Origin: Prevotellaceae bacterium UBA5903 | Lineage (GTDB): Bacteria; Bacteroidota; Bacteroidia; Bacteroidales; Bacteroidaceae | Assembly (NCBI GenBank): GCA_002431845.1 | Contig: DJEH01000030.1 | Location: 2,699-8,511, forward strand | Direction: 5' to 3' | DNA length: 5,813 bases | Shown here: positions 1 to 5,813 of the stretch, one piece after another | How positions within the stretch are numbered: the stretch's first letter is position 1 | Layout of the letters: the number at the start of each line of letters is the position of its first letter | Notes under the pieces: generated by a model | Told to the model about the DNA's origin: nothing | The model's input: the letters and a program-made list of their open reading frames with translations, nothing else | Databases searched by the model: none | Made by a program: the position numbers and the translations under genes

Positions 1-55
1 TTTTGAACACCTACTTAAAATCAGTCGGTCGATTGCCTTTAACACTAAAAACAAC
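1..55. other. Left-edge leader upstream of the RING/TerD gene
   Basis: These 55 bases hold no recognisable separate gene, RNA or promoter. The reading frame of the downstream gene has no stop codon back to the left edge, so an N-terminal extension cannot be excluded from this window alone. No ATG, GTG or TTG lies in that frame here. The last dozen bases are A-rich and lack a GGAGG-type site, as is common before Bacteroidetes start codons. I looked for the Bacteroidetes -7 (TAnnTTTG) and -33 (TTTG) promoter elements and found no convincing pair. Confidence 0.5.
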
Positions 56-2323
56 ATGATTAATACCGATTTGCTGCGAGTGGCGCTACGCTATCGCGCC
101 CTCTATCTTGACATTGACAAAGAGAAAATCGACCTCTACTCTACCCCATCGCACGCTGTATTGGCATTTGCTACACGCCTCAGCGAAAACGGCTTTGGCG
201 TAAGCGAAGAGTTGCTACATGCATTGGGCAGTGTGCAAATGAAGGATTTGGTAACTATCACCCACGAAATTAACGACGTAATGGGCGTAAACCTTAATTG
301 GGCCACCTTGGTTAGGGGGTGGAATATGCCCACGGGCGAGAGCGTGGGAGACCACGTTGTTACACTATTTAGCAATGTTTTGGGTGGTAAGGAAGCGGGC
401 TTTAAAGGCACTACTTTGCCCTGCGGTTGCTTTATACCAGAGGGCACTTTTGCGCTCGAACGATACACGGGTTGCCCTTTCTGCGGCACCCCCTTTGAGA
501 CGGCAAACTTTGTTTATACCGGACAGGCATCGAAACTTAAAGAACTACGCCTCTTTACCGACAATGACCTAAAACACGTGTTCACTACGCTGCTCACATC
601 GGCCACTCCGCTCGACAGGACTCAAAAGGACTCGCTCGAAAAACTCATGTCCGTATACGATTGGGATGCCAACACTATCATCAGCATGAAGGAGACGGCC
701 ATGTTGGCCATTAGGCACCTTGTTGCCAAAAACAAGGCCGAACAAGCACAAAATCTGCTTAAAACGCCTACCGACATTTTACGCTACCTTTGGTACGAAA
801 AAACGGGATACACGCAAATCATTGAGCCTAAAACGCTCGTTGCACATGCTGGGCGCTTGTACTACCACATGTTTGGACCTCTTGACCAAAGCAAGAAGGC
901 TTCGGCAGAGATGAAAGAGAAACTCAAACTGAAGTACAACCGCAAGCAATGCCAATGTGTGGCTGCATGGCTTAACCAGCTGACTATGCCTGCTCACTTG
1001 GCTGCAGAAAACATGAATCCTAAGCGCAGTATGTGGGTGCGCATGATACGTGCCTTGCGCTTGGGCGAATACTCGCGCAGAAAGGGCTATGAACATCTGG
1101 CTGAAATACTCGATGTGTTTTATAAACAAACGTACACTACTTGGCAAGGTAAACTTAACAAAGCGCAAACTGAAAACGATGCTCACACCACACTTGCCAT
1201 GCTGAAACAACGCCCAGGGCTGTTTGCACGCAGTTTGTTTGCCACGATGTTGCACTTTGGTTGCGACGAAACGATGGAGGCCTTTGAGGATATTGCAGAC
1301 AAACTGCCACTGCGCCTGCTGTTGTCGCTGGGCAATGCTGCCGAAAGCTATTTCGATACCGAAAAAAGGCGTATAGCCCGCCCCATCACGGGCGGCACGC
1401 ACCTGCTACCAGCCAATAAGTTGCTCTGCCTTTACAGCAAAACCGACCTTAAGAACATGGTGGATAGGGTTAATCGGTGCTACATTTACTCGCTTAAACG
1501 ACGCTTTGCTGCTCAACCTACAGAGAGTCATAGCATCTACATCGACCCTATGCTCTACGACATCCCCGTGAGTGTGGGCGATAGGACGACCACTATTCAA
1601 GACACCTCGTGCGCTTTGATGGGAACCCGCTTTCCGCTCGAAGGCAACACTGTGCGCCTGTTTTTGCAATGGGGAAAGGGGTTGCATGCTCAATATCTCG
1701 ACATGGACCTTAGCTGCCACATTGCATTTAAGAATGGTAAAACCGAGGACTGCGCATACTACAACCTGCAAGCCACAGGTGCCAAACATGGCGGCGATAT
1801 ACGCGCCATTCCCGAAATGGTGGGTACGGCAGAATACATAGAACTTAACCTTGACGAACTGGCAGAGGCTGATGCTCAGTACGTTACCTTTACTGCCAAT
1901 GCTTACTCTTGTGGTGCACTTTCGCCCAACTTGGTAGTGGGCTGGATGAACTCTGCCTACCCCATGATGATTTCAGAAAAACTCGGGGTGGCATACGACC
2001 CCTCGTGCGTGCAACACATGATACGCATTAGCGAAAACAACCTGTCGAAGGGACTGGTGTTTGGTGTGCTCGATGTGGCAAAACGCGAAATTACATGGCT
2101 CGAAATGCCGTTTACGCATCAAAACATCATGGGGTGCAACAACGCGGCTGTAAGCGCCTTGCTTGAACGGCTACGCCAAAAATTGTCTGTCGGCACAATG
2201 CTACAATTCAAGGCCGAAGCGCAAGGTCTCAGTATGACCAACACCCCCAACGAGGCCGACGAAGCCTATACCTACGAATGGGCTTTGAACCCTGCCGAAG
2301 TAAGCGAATTGCTAAATATGTAA
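56..2323 (+). CDS. RING-like/TerD-domain protein of the MXAN_6230/SCO0854 type
   Basis: This is a 755-residue protein with no signal peptide or membrane segment, so it is probably cytoplasmic. Visible parts in order: an N-terminal helical region (about 1-115); a short zinc-site motif with Cys123, Cys125, Cys140 and Cys143 (CxC-x14-CxxC, ending GCPFCGTPF); a long helical middle (about 150-510) containing QRPGLFARSL near residue 386, a motif I recall from the MXAN_6230/SCO0854 RING-domain family; and a TerD-like domain (about 515-680). The TerD marks are the QWGKG turn at 538-542, LDMDLS at 548-553, YYN at 568-570, H-G-G-D at 578-581 and the strand pattern YIELNLDEL at 594-602. Characterised TerD proteins bind calcium and belong to tellurite/chemical-stress systems; the role of this architecture is unknown to me. 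Compared with a full RING, the first CxxC and the middle pair are missing. The ATG at 56 was chosen because it is the first start in an otherwise open frame, has an A-rich leader, and LLRVALRYRALYLD just after it resembles family N-termini. The gene converges on a polysaccharide operon. The coding call is firm; the family assignment is from memory of motifs. Confidence 0.85.
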   Translation: MINTDLLRVALRYRALYLDIDKEKIDLYSTPSHAVLAFATRLSENGFGVSEELLHALGSVQMKDLVTITHEINDVMGVNLNWATLVRGWNMPTGESVGDHVVTLFSNVLGGKEAGFKGTTLPCGCFIPEGTFALERYTGCPFCGTPFETANFVYTGQASKLKELRLFTDNDLKHVFTTLLTSATPLDRTQKDSLEKLMSVYDWDANTIISMKETAMLAIRHLVAKNKAEQAQNLLKTPTDILRYLWYEKTGYTQIIEPKTLVAHAGRLYYHMFGPLDQSKKASAEMKEKLKLKYNRKQCQCVAAWLNQLTMPAHLAAENMNPKRSMWVRMIRALRLGEYSRRKGYEHLAEILDVFYKQTYTTWQGKLNKAQTENDAHTTLAMLKQRPGLFARSLFATMLHFGCDETMEAFEDIADKLPLRLLLSLGNAAESYFDTEKRRIARPITGGTHLLPANKLLCLYSKTDLKNMVDRVNRCYIYSLKRRFAAQPTESHSIYIDPMLYDIPVSVGDRTTTIQDTSCALMGTRFPLEGNTVRLFLQWGKGLHAQYLDMDLSCHIAFKNGKTEDCAYYNLQATGAKHGGDIRAIPEMVGTAEYIELNLDELAEADAQYVTFTANAYSCGALSPNLVVGWMNSAYPMMISEKLGVAYDPSCVQHMIRISENNLSKGLVFGVLDVAKREITWLEMPFTHQNIMGCNNAAVSALLERLRQKLSVGTMLQFKAEAQGLSMTNTPNEADEAYTYEWALNPAEVSELLNM

Positions 2324-2339
2324 TGGGTATAGGAACAAT

Positions 2340-2377
2340 AAAACCGGTTGAGAACGAAATATTCTCAACCGGTTTTT
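2340..2377. terminator. Bidirectional intrinsic terminator between convergent genes
   Basis: A perfect 15-bp inverted repeat (2340-2354 pairing with 2362-2376) encloses a 7-nt loop and has CCGG near the base of the stem. The right arm runs into a five-T tract (2373-2377), which suits termination of the plus-strand gene ending at 2323. The opposite arm begins with AATAAAA, giving a T-rich tail on the minus strand, so the hairpin also suits the minus-strand operon ending at 2419. The remaining bases of the 95-nt gap show only a 10-bp palindrome (GCTTTAAAGC, 2395-2404) of no clear meaning. Confidence 0.9.
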
Positions 2378-2418
2378 CCTTTATCTATCTACAAGCTTTA
2401 AAGCCTTATAGACCAGGA

Positions 2419-2862
2419 CTATGCTTTCTTGTATGCTCCGTCTTTAGCCTCAAATATCACGCTGGGCTCTTTCACCTCGACCGTGTGCCACACGCCCTTG
2501 GGTATTTGACAACCATACTTGCCCTGAGCTGGACAAAGATGGATGCGCTGCACCTCGCGATATTCAACCTTACGACTTACATCTTGCGCATCCATGCCAC
2601 GTTCAAGACCCTCGGGGGCTGCACTATGGTGCAAAACAACCTCCTCGTATATCACCTCATCAAGCCTACCACACAAGCAGATAACAGTCTCGGTAGTATC
2701 CTCGTGTCGATGTATAGGCACCTCGGTTCCTGGCAGCAAGGCATTGAGCATTCTCTGACTTGTATCGGCCGAGGATGTGCGCAAATCAAAGTTCTGTCGG
2801 AGACGTGGATTTTCAGTAGCTTGTTCAAAAAGTTTGCCTAAAAAGTCTTTATCAAATTCCAT
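2419..2862 (-). other. Possible independent translation unit for the WbuC cupin domain (internal ATG)
   Basis: Met331 of the fused gene (ATG at 2862-2860) begins MEFDKDFLGKLFEQ, close to where I expect stand-alone WbuC proteins to start. Initiation here would give a 147-residue protein containing the complete cupin with all metal ligands. The leader is A-rich (AAAGAAAAAA just before the ATG), which fits Bacteroidetes translation starts, and there is no classical Shine-Dalgarno site. Seen: the ATG and leader. Inferred: use as a start. The simpler reading is one fused polypeptide. Confidence 0.35.
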
Positions 2863-3852
2863 TTTTTTCTTTAATGTTGCAAGATATTCTTCGTGTAAGT
2901 GATAGTATTTTTTCATAAACAATACATAAGCAATGGCCAACACTGCCAATGCTACTAACAAGTAAAGCCAATGCATCCATACGTTGTTAGGACAAATATA
3001 AACAAAACCTAAAGAAACCACCAGCTGCATGGCCATATAAAACAGCGAAACCTTTACGTGGCCTATCTTCAACTCGTTAGCCATTAGCTGATAGGCATGC
3101 TTGCGATGGGCTTCGCCTAAGTTTTCGTGCAACATGATGCGATGTATAATGGTTAAGCAACCATCTACACCATATACAAGCAAGAATATCAACCACGTTA
3201 TGTCGCCTGTATTTATAATCACGTTGCCCAATAAAAAAAGCATGATGAAAGCAATGCCTATTGAGCCTACATCGCCCGCAAAACATTTGGCTTTGCCCTT
3301 AGGCCTAAAGTTGAACAAACAAAACACTACTGCAGCCAAAATGGTTGAGATAACAATACTCTGTTCTACATAAATGCCCTGTTTATTTACCAAAGCCAAT
3401 GGCACTAACACCGCCAAAGCATAGCCTGCCGTAATGCCATTGATGCCATCCATAAAGTTGATAATATTGGTTGCACCCACATACACTATGAGCGCTACAA
3501 GCACTATCCACCACATTGACCAATGTAAAATGCCCAACTGATAAAACGCCATTGCCGCTGCAGCAAACTGTGCCACCAGCCTTACCGAATCGGGCAATGA
3601 GTGGATATCATCAACAAAACTCACCCCTGCCACAAGCGTTAATCCTGCCAGAAACCAAGGATAATCAAAGCCAAAGAACACACTACAAAACCAAGCTCCT
3701 ATCAAAAAAATAATGCCACCTCCGCGCAAAACTATCGACGTATGCGACGACCGCTCATTGGGCTTATCAATGATATTAAACTTGTCGGCAATGCGAAAAT
3801 AAACGAGTTCTGCAATGAGAAGCAGAACGAAAATAAAAATGTATGTTTTCAT
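2419..3852 (-). CDS. Polyprenyl-phosphate sugar-1-phosphate transferase (WecA/WbpL type) fused to a WbuC-type cupin
   Basis: This 477-residue protein has two domains. Residues 1-about 320 form a polytopic membrane protein (about 10-11 hydrophobic segments) of the MraY/WecA/WbpL family, which moves a sugar-1-phosphate from a UDP-sugar to undecaprenyl phosphate and so starts glycan synthesis. Family marks are PNERSSH at 31-37 followed by GGG at 44-46, Asp81-Asp82 in FVDDIHSLPD, N132/D135 in NFMDGINGI, FAGDVGS at 191-197, Asp230, and the HRKH loop at 249-252. Residues about 331-477 match WbuC cupins: NPRLR at 348-352, the full cupin motif 1 (G375-x5-H381-x-H383-x4-E388-x6-G395), and P451-x-G453-xx-H456. 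All four expected metal ligands are present. Two membrane spans after the HRKH loop and the KK after the last span predict a cytoplasmic cupin. WbuC is usually a separate small protein of unknown function in O-antigen/capsule loci. The joint lies at an A7 run followed by an in-frame ATG (Met331), so a separate WbuC product is possible. This is the last operon gene, 16 nt after the nucleotidyltransferase. The sugar specificity cannot be read from the sequence. Confidence 0.93.
   Translation of the reverse strand: MKTYIFIFVLLLIAELVYFRIADKFNIIDKPNERSSHTSIVLRGGGIIFLIGAWFCSVFFGFDYPWFLAGLTLVAGVSFVDDIHSLPDSVRLVAQFAAAAMAFYQLGILHWSMWWIVLVALIVYVGATNIINFMDGINGITAGYALAVLVPLALVNKQGIYVEQSIVISTILAAVVFCLFNFRPKGKAKCFAGDVGSIGIAFIMLFLLGNVIINTGDITWLIFLLVYGVDGCLTIIHRIMLHENLGEAHRKHAYQLMANELKIGHVKVSLFYMAMQLVVSLGFVYICPNNVWMHWLYLLVALAVLAIAYVLFMKKYYHLHEEYLATLKKKMEFDKDFLGKLFEQATENPRLRQNFDLRTSSADTSQRMLNALLPGTEVPIHRHEDTTETVICLCGRLDEVIYEEVVLHHSAAPEGLERGMDAQDVSRKVEYREVQRIHLCPAQGKYGCQIPKGVWHTVEVKEPSVIFEAKDGAYKKA
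2862..2868 (-). repeat. A7 homopolymer at the transferase-cupin joint
   Basis: On the coding (minus) strand seven A's span the last two Lys codons of the transferase part and the A of the internal ATG. With one A fewer, the frame reads seven more residues and stops at TAG (337-residue transferase). With one A more, it reads three residues and stops at TGA (333 residues). Both lengths are normal for an unfused enzyme. Other A/T runs of seven exist in this gene (near 3232-3240 and 3704-3710), so the length of the run is not special; its position is. Confidence 0.6.
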
Positions 3853-3868
3853 AAGATGTATGTATCCG

Positions 3869-4981
3869 TTAGTCTTTAATCGTCTTATATCTTCTTAGGT
3901 GACTCCAAAGCAGCGTAAGGAACATAGGTAGCAACCATTCTTTGTAGACCAAGGGGTGTTTCCAACGATTGTACCACCACCTACGCACCTTGAATAGGAG
4001 TATAGGCACGAGTCCACTATCGGGTTTTTCTTCGGCAAACTCTGGGTGAAGGATATCTGCCAGTATGCGCTCTTCAAGTTCTGGATGCCTTTCGGTTGTG
4101 GGGAAACATTGCTCTGGAAACCCCAAATAGTCTACGCAAATAGCATTGATTTGGCAAAAGAATGTGTAAAGTCCTATCTCCTTTAGAAAACGTATGGTTG
4201 CGTTCCAATCAACCTCTTGCGTATGTGCACGCACAAAGAAACCCCAATCAAGCACTTGGCGCAAGTTTAGGTGTTCGCCCGCAAAGTGTTGCCCCATGTG
4301 GCGCATCAAAAATAGAGCATTAAAGTTGGCTGATGGCAAATATATTTCTGCTCCATGAACCTCTATTTTTCTGTAATTATCTGCTGCAAGTTGTTTCAGT
4401 TTTTTCTCAATAGTTGGGGCATCCTTGTGTGCCTTGGTATTGATAAAATCATAGTGGTTTTCAATAGGTATGCCATTCAGCATAAACACCGTGTGATGTT
4501 CATGCCCATCGTCTATCTTTATGCCGCATTTATCTGCTACCAACGCATCAGCCTCTTGCCATTTGCCAAAATTATAAATATCCAAATCGCCTACAGGACG
4601 ATGACACGGCACAGGCCAATCTAACGACAAGCCATACCCCTTCAGCACCATCATGCGTATGTCTTTTGACTTATACAAACGGGCTAAATCTGCCATAGTC
4701 CTCTCGTGCTTAGCATTCCATTTTTCGTACGTTACAACTTGTCCAAACCATTGCATACGCCTCAACTTGTTTGCAGTTGTTTCGTGGGCAAAGGGGGGGG
4801 AACTTGGATAAGCTGAAAGATACTTCTGCAAGCCGTCAACAGCAAGCGGAGCTATCGTATGCAATTGGGATAGAGATATAACTTCATTCCATTCTACTTT
4901 ATTAAAGTGAATGTCATCATCACACACATCACATACGGCATATCTCACCAAGGTGAGTAAGGTCTTATCTGTCAGATTCAT
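3869..4981 (-). CDS. Nucleotidyltransferase-fold protein, NTP_transf_5 family (PF14907 type)
   Basis: This 370-residue soluble protein lies in a polysaccharide operon. The nucleotidyltransferase signature is MMVLKGYGLSLDWP (110-123; Lys114-Gly115) followed by HRPVGDLDIYNF (127-138), where the Asp132-x-Asp134 pair would bind metal and nucleotide. Further family-like elements are IPIENHYDF (171-179) and a helical region with MRHMGQHF (226-233) and RQVLDWGFF (241-249). Such proteins are frequent in Bacteroidetes and Firmicutes capsule loci, but no substrate is established that I know of, so the sugar or acceptor is left open. The C-terminus is basic and aromatic (RRWWYNRWKH, 333-342), which may favour membrane contact. 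The ATG at 4981 overlaps the end of the upstream GT4 gene by 17 nt, implying translational coupling. Codons 61-63 contain a C8 tract where a one-base slip would truncate the protein after about 72 or 89 residues. The coding call is firm, the family call good, the function unknown. Confidence 0.88.
   Translation of the reverse strand: MNLTDKTLLTLVRYAVCDVCDDDIHFNKVEWNEVISLSQLHTIAPLAVDGLQKYLSAYPSSPPFAHETTANKLRRMQWFGQVVTYEKWNAKHERTMADLARLYKSKDIRMMVLKGYGLSLDWPVPCHRPVGDLDIYNFGKWQEADALVADKCGIKIDDGHEHHTVFMLNGIPIENHYDFINTKAHKDAPTIEKKLKQLAADNYRKIEVHGAEIYLPSANFNALFLMRHMGQHFAGEHLNLRQVLDWGFFVRAHTQEVDWNATIRFLKEIGLYTFFCQINAICVDYLGFPEQCFPTTERHPELEERILADILHPEFAEEKPDSGLVPILLFKVRRWWYNRWKHPLVYKEWLLPMFLTLLWSHLRRYKTIKD
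4793..4800 (-). repeat. C8 homopolymer inside the nucleotidyltransferase gene
   Basis: Eight consecutive C's on the coding strand encode part of Ser61-Pro62-Pro63. It is the longest homopolymer I see in the window. Losing one C shifts the frame to a TGA at 4764-4762 (about 72 residues); gaining one shifts it to a TAA at 4712-4710 (about 89 residues). Both products lack the catalytic GDLD motif. As given here, the gene is in the full-length (on) frame. Confidence 0.7.
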
Positions 4982-5813
4982 TCAAATTCATTATCTCGTC
5001 CAACTTCTTCAAACACTTGCTTTTTGTAAAGAAGTTATCATAATACACTTTGCCTTTATGTCCCCTATCGGCTAATTTTTGTTTTTCCGTCTGCGACAAC
5101 TTTATAACAAGTTCTGACAACGCATCGGCATCGCCAGCCTTAACGTTCCAACCACATTCGGCAGCTCTAACCACCTCGCCGCCCTCGCCGTTCAGCACAG
5201 CTATAATAGGGCGCTCGGCAGCCATATACGAAGCTATTTTGGCAGGCGAATACATATTAAACAGGGGCGAATCGGTCAATGACACAAGCATTACATCGGC
5301 CTTTCTGAAGAACAATGGCATCGTTTCAGACGGAAAGCGGCCTAAGGTAAACACCGTATCATCCAAGCCATTATCCTTAACAAAAGAGCGCACCCACTCT
5401 AACCGACGACCATCGCCAACAATCACCCATTTAATGTGTTTATACGCTTTAGTCTTTAAGGCTGCTTGCATATTACACTCCATACCATGCGCCTCGCCCA
5501 CAGCACCAGCAAACATCACAATAAAGTTGCCATCGGAAGAAAGTTGTTGCAATTTTTCAGGAATAACAAATTGGGATTTTGACAAATCAGACGCTCCATC
5601 GCTCCACTGAGGATAATAGATTATTTTATCACGATAATCCCCATATTTTAAGATACTCTGGTCAAAACTTTGTGAAGAGGTAAGTATCTTGTCGGAGTTC
5701 TTATATTCACTCTTCACAAACCAATCAAAAAAGCCAAGGATATGCTTATTATTGATGCCTCCTGCAGCCGTTAAACTCTCGGGCCAGAGGTCGAGCACCC
5801 AAGTGTAGAGTGG
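4965..5813 (-). CDS. GT4-family glycosyltransferase, WbuB-like (N-terminus cut by the window edge)
   Basis: The visible 282 residues are the C-terminal two-thirds or so of a GT-B glycosyltransferase that would add a sugar from a nucleotide donor to a lipid-linked glycan at the cytoplasmic face. The frame is open to the right edge. The GTG at 5798-5796 is taken as an internal Val, because the residues before it (PLYTW) continue a WbuB/WcaI-type block, PLYTWVLDLWPES. The linker and second Rossmann domain follow: FAGAVGEAHGM from residue 101, IVGDGRR at 131-137, LGRFPSETMPLFFRKADVM at about 157-175, then YSPAKIASYMAAERPII from 188 and GEGGEVV from 209, which in GT4 enzymes contact the nucleotide-sugar. 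Characterised WbuB proteins transfer L-FucNAc in O-antigen synthesis; that specificity here is only a guess. Family members are about 400 residues long, so roughly 120 are missing. The last 17 nt overlap the start of the nucleotidyltransferase gene. The operon promoter must lie beyond the right edge. Confidence 0.92.
   Translation of the reverse strand, partial: PLYTWVLDLWPESLTAAGGINNKHILGFFDWFVKSEYKNSDKILTSSQSFDQSILKYGDYRDKIIYYPQWSDGASDLSKSQFVIPEKLQQLSSDGNFIVMFAGAVGEAHGMECNMQAALKTKAYKHIKWVIVGDGRRLEWVRSFVKDNGLDDTVFTLGRFPSETMPLFFRKADVMLVSLTDSPLFNMYSPAKIASYMAAERPIIAVLNGEGGEVVRAAECGWNVKAGDADALSELVIKLSQTEKQKLADRGHKGKVYYDNFFTKSKCLKKLDEIMNLNESDR

Noticed and set aside
779..1402. A 207-codon minus-strand open frame inside the RING/TerD gene
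   Set aside because: It is fully antisense to a gene with family motifs, and its translation has low-complexity shadow features with no domain.
2395..2404. Palindrome GCTTTAAAGC in the convergent intergenic gap as an operator or att site
   Set aside because: It is a short AT-rich palindrome, expected by chance, with no second copy and no promoter nearby.
2278..2841. A 187-codon plus-strand open frame crossing the terminator and the cupin region
   Set aside because: It lies antisense to the well-supported cupin domain, crosses the end of the plus-strand gene and the hairpin, and shows no recognisable motif.
5050..5610. A 186-codon plus-strand open frame opposite the GT4 gene
   Set aside because: It is antisense to conserved GT4 motifs, and its Ser/Pro-rich translation looks like a shadow.
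5796..5798. GTG as the real start of the glycosyltransferase
   Set aside because: The residues before it continue a conserved WbuB-type block and the frame is open to the edge. A start here would remove most of the N-terminal domain.
1..5813. tRNA, rRNA, CRISPR array, insertion sequence, or invertible capsule promoter
   Set aside because: I saw no repeat-spacer pattern, transposase, tRNA-like cloverleaf or flanking inverted-repeat pair. The operon's promoter region is outside the window.

Overview
The window looks like chromosomal DNA of a Bacteroidales bacterium, most likely Prevotella-like. The reasons are mid-40s GC by eye, start codons preceded by A-rich leaders without clear Shine-Dalgarno sequences, and a polysaccharide cluster of the Bacteroidetes type. 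The genus is inferred from style and family membership only.

Layout: a large plus-strand gene (56-2323) encodes a 755-residue protein that I place in the MXAN_6230/SCO0854-type RING/TerD family. It has a Cys-pair zinc site near residues 123-143, a long helical middle, and a C-terminal TerD-like domain. A strong hairpin (2340-2377) lies in the gap to a convergent minus-strand operon and probably terminates transcription from both sides. The operon reads right to left. It starts with a WbuB-like GT4 glycosyltransferase whose N-terminus is cut off by the right edge (4965-5813). A DUF-type nucleotidyltransferase of the NTP_transf_5 fold follows (3869-4981), overlapping it by 17 nt. The last gene (2419-3852), 16 nt further on, fuses a WecA/WbpL-type polyprenyl-phosphate sugar-1-phosphate transferase to a WbuC-type cupin.

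How the genes work together: the three minus-strand genes are the 3' end of a surface-polysaccharide locus (capsule, O-antigen or exopolysaccharide). The fused transferase would load the first sugar phosphate onto undecaprenyl phosphate at the inner face of the membrane. The GT4 enzyme would then extend it. The roles of the nucleotidyltransferase-fold protein and the WbuC cupin are not established in such loci. The plus-strand gene is a neighbour on the opposite strand and need not be related.

Most interesting points: the transferase-WbuC fusion, whose joint lies on an A7 run with stops in both other frames and an in-frame ATG; a C8 tract inside the nucleotidyltransferase gene that could act as an on/off switch; and a RING-like motif in which only the ligands of the second zinc site remain, linked to a TerD domain.
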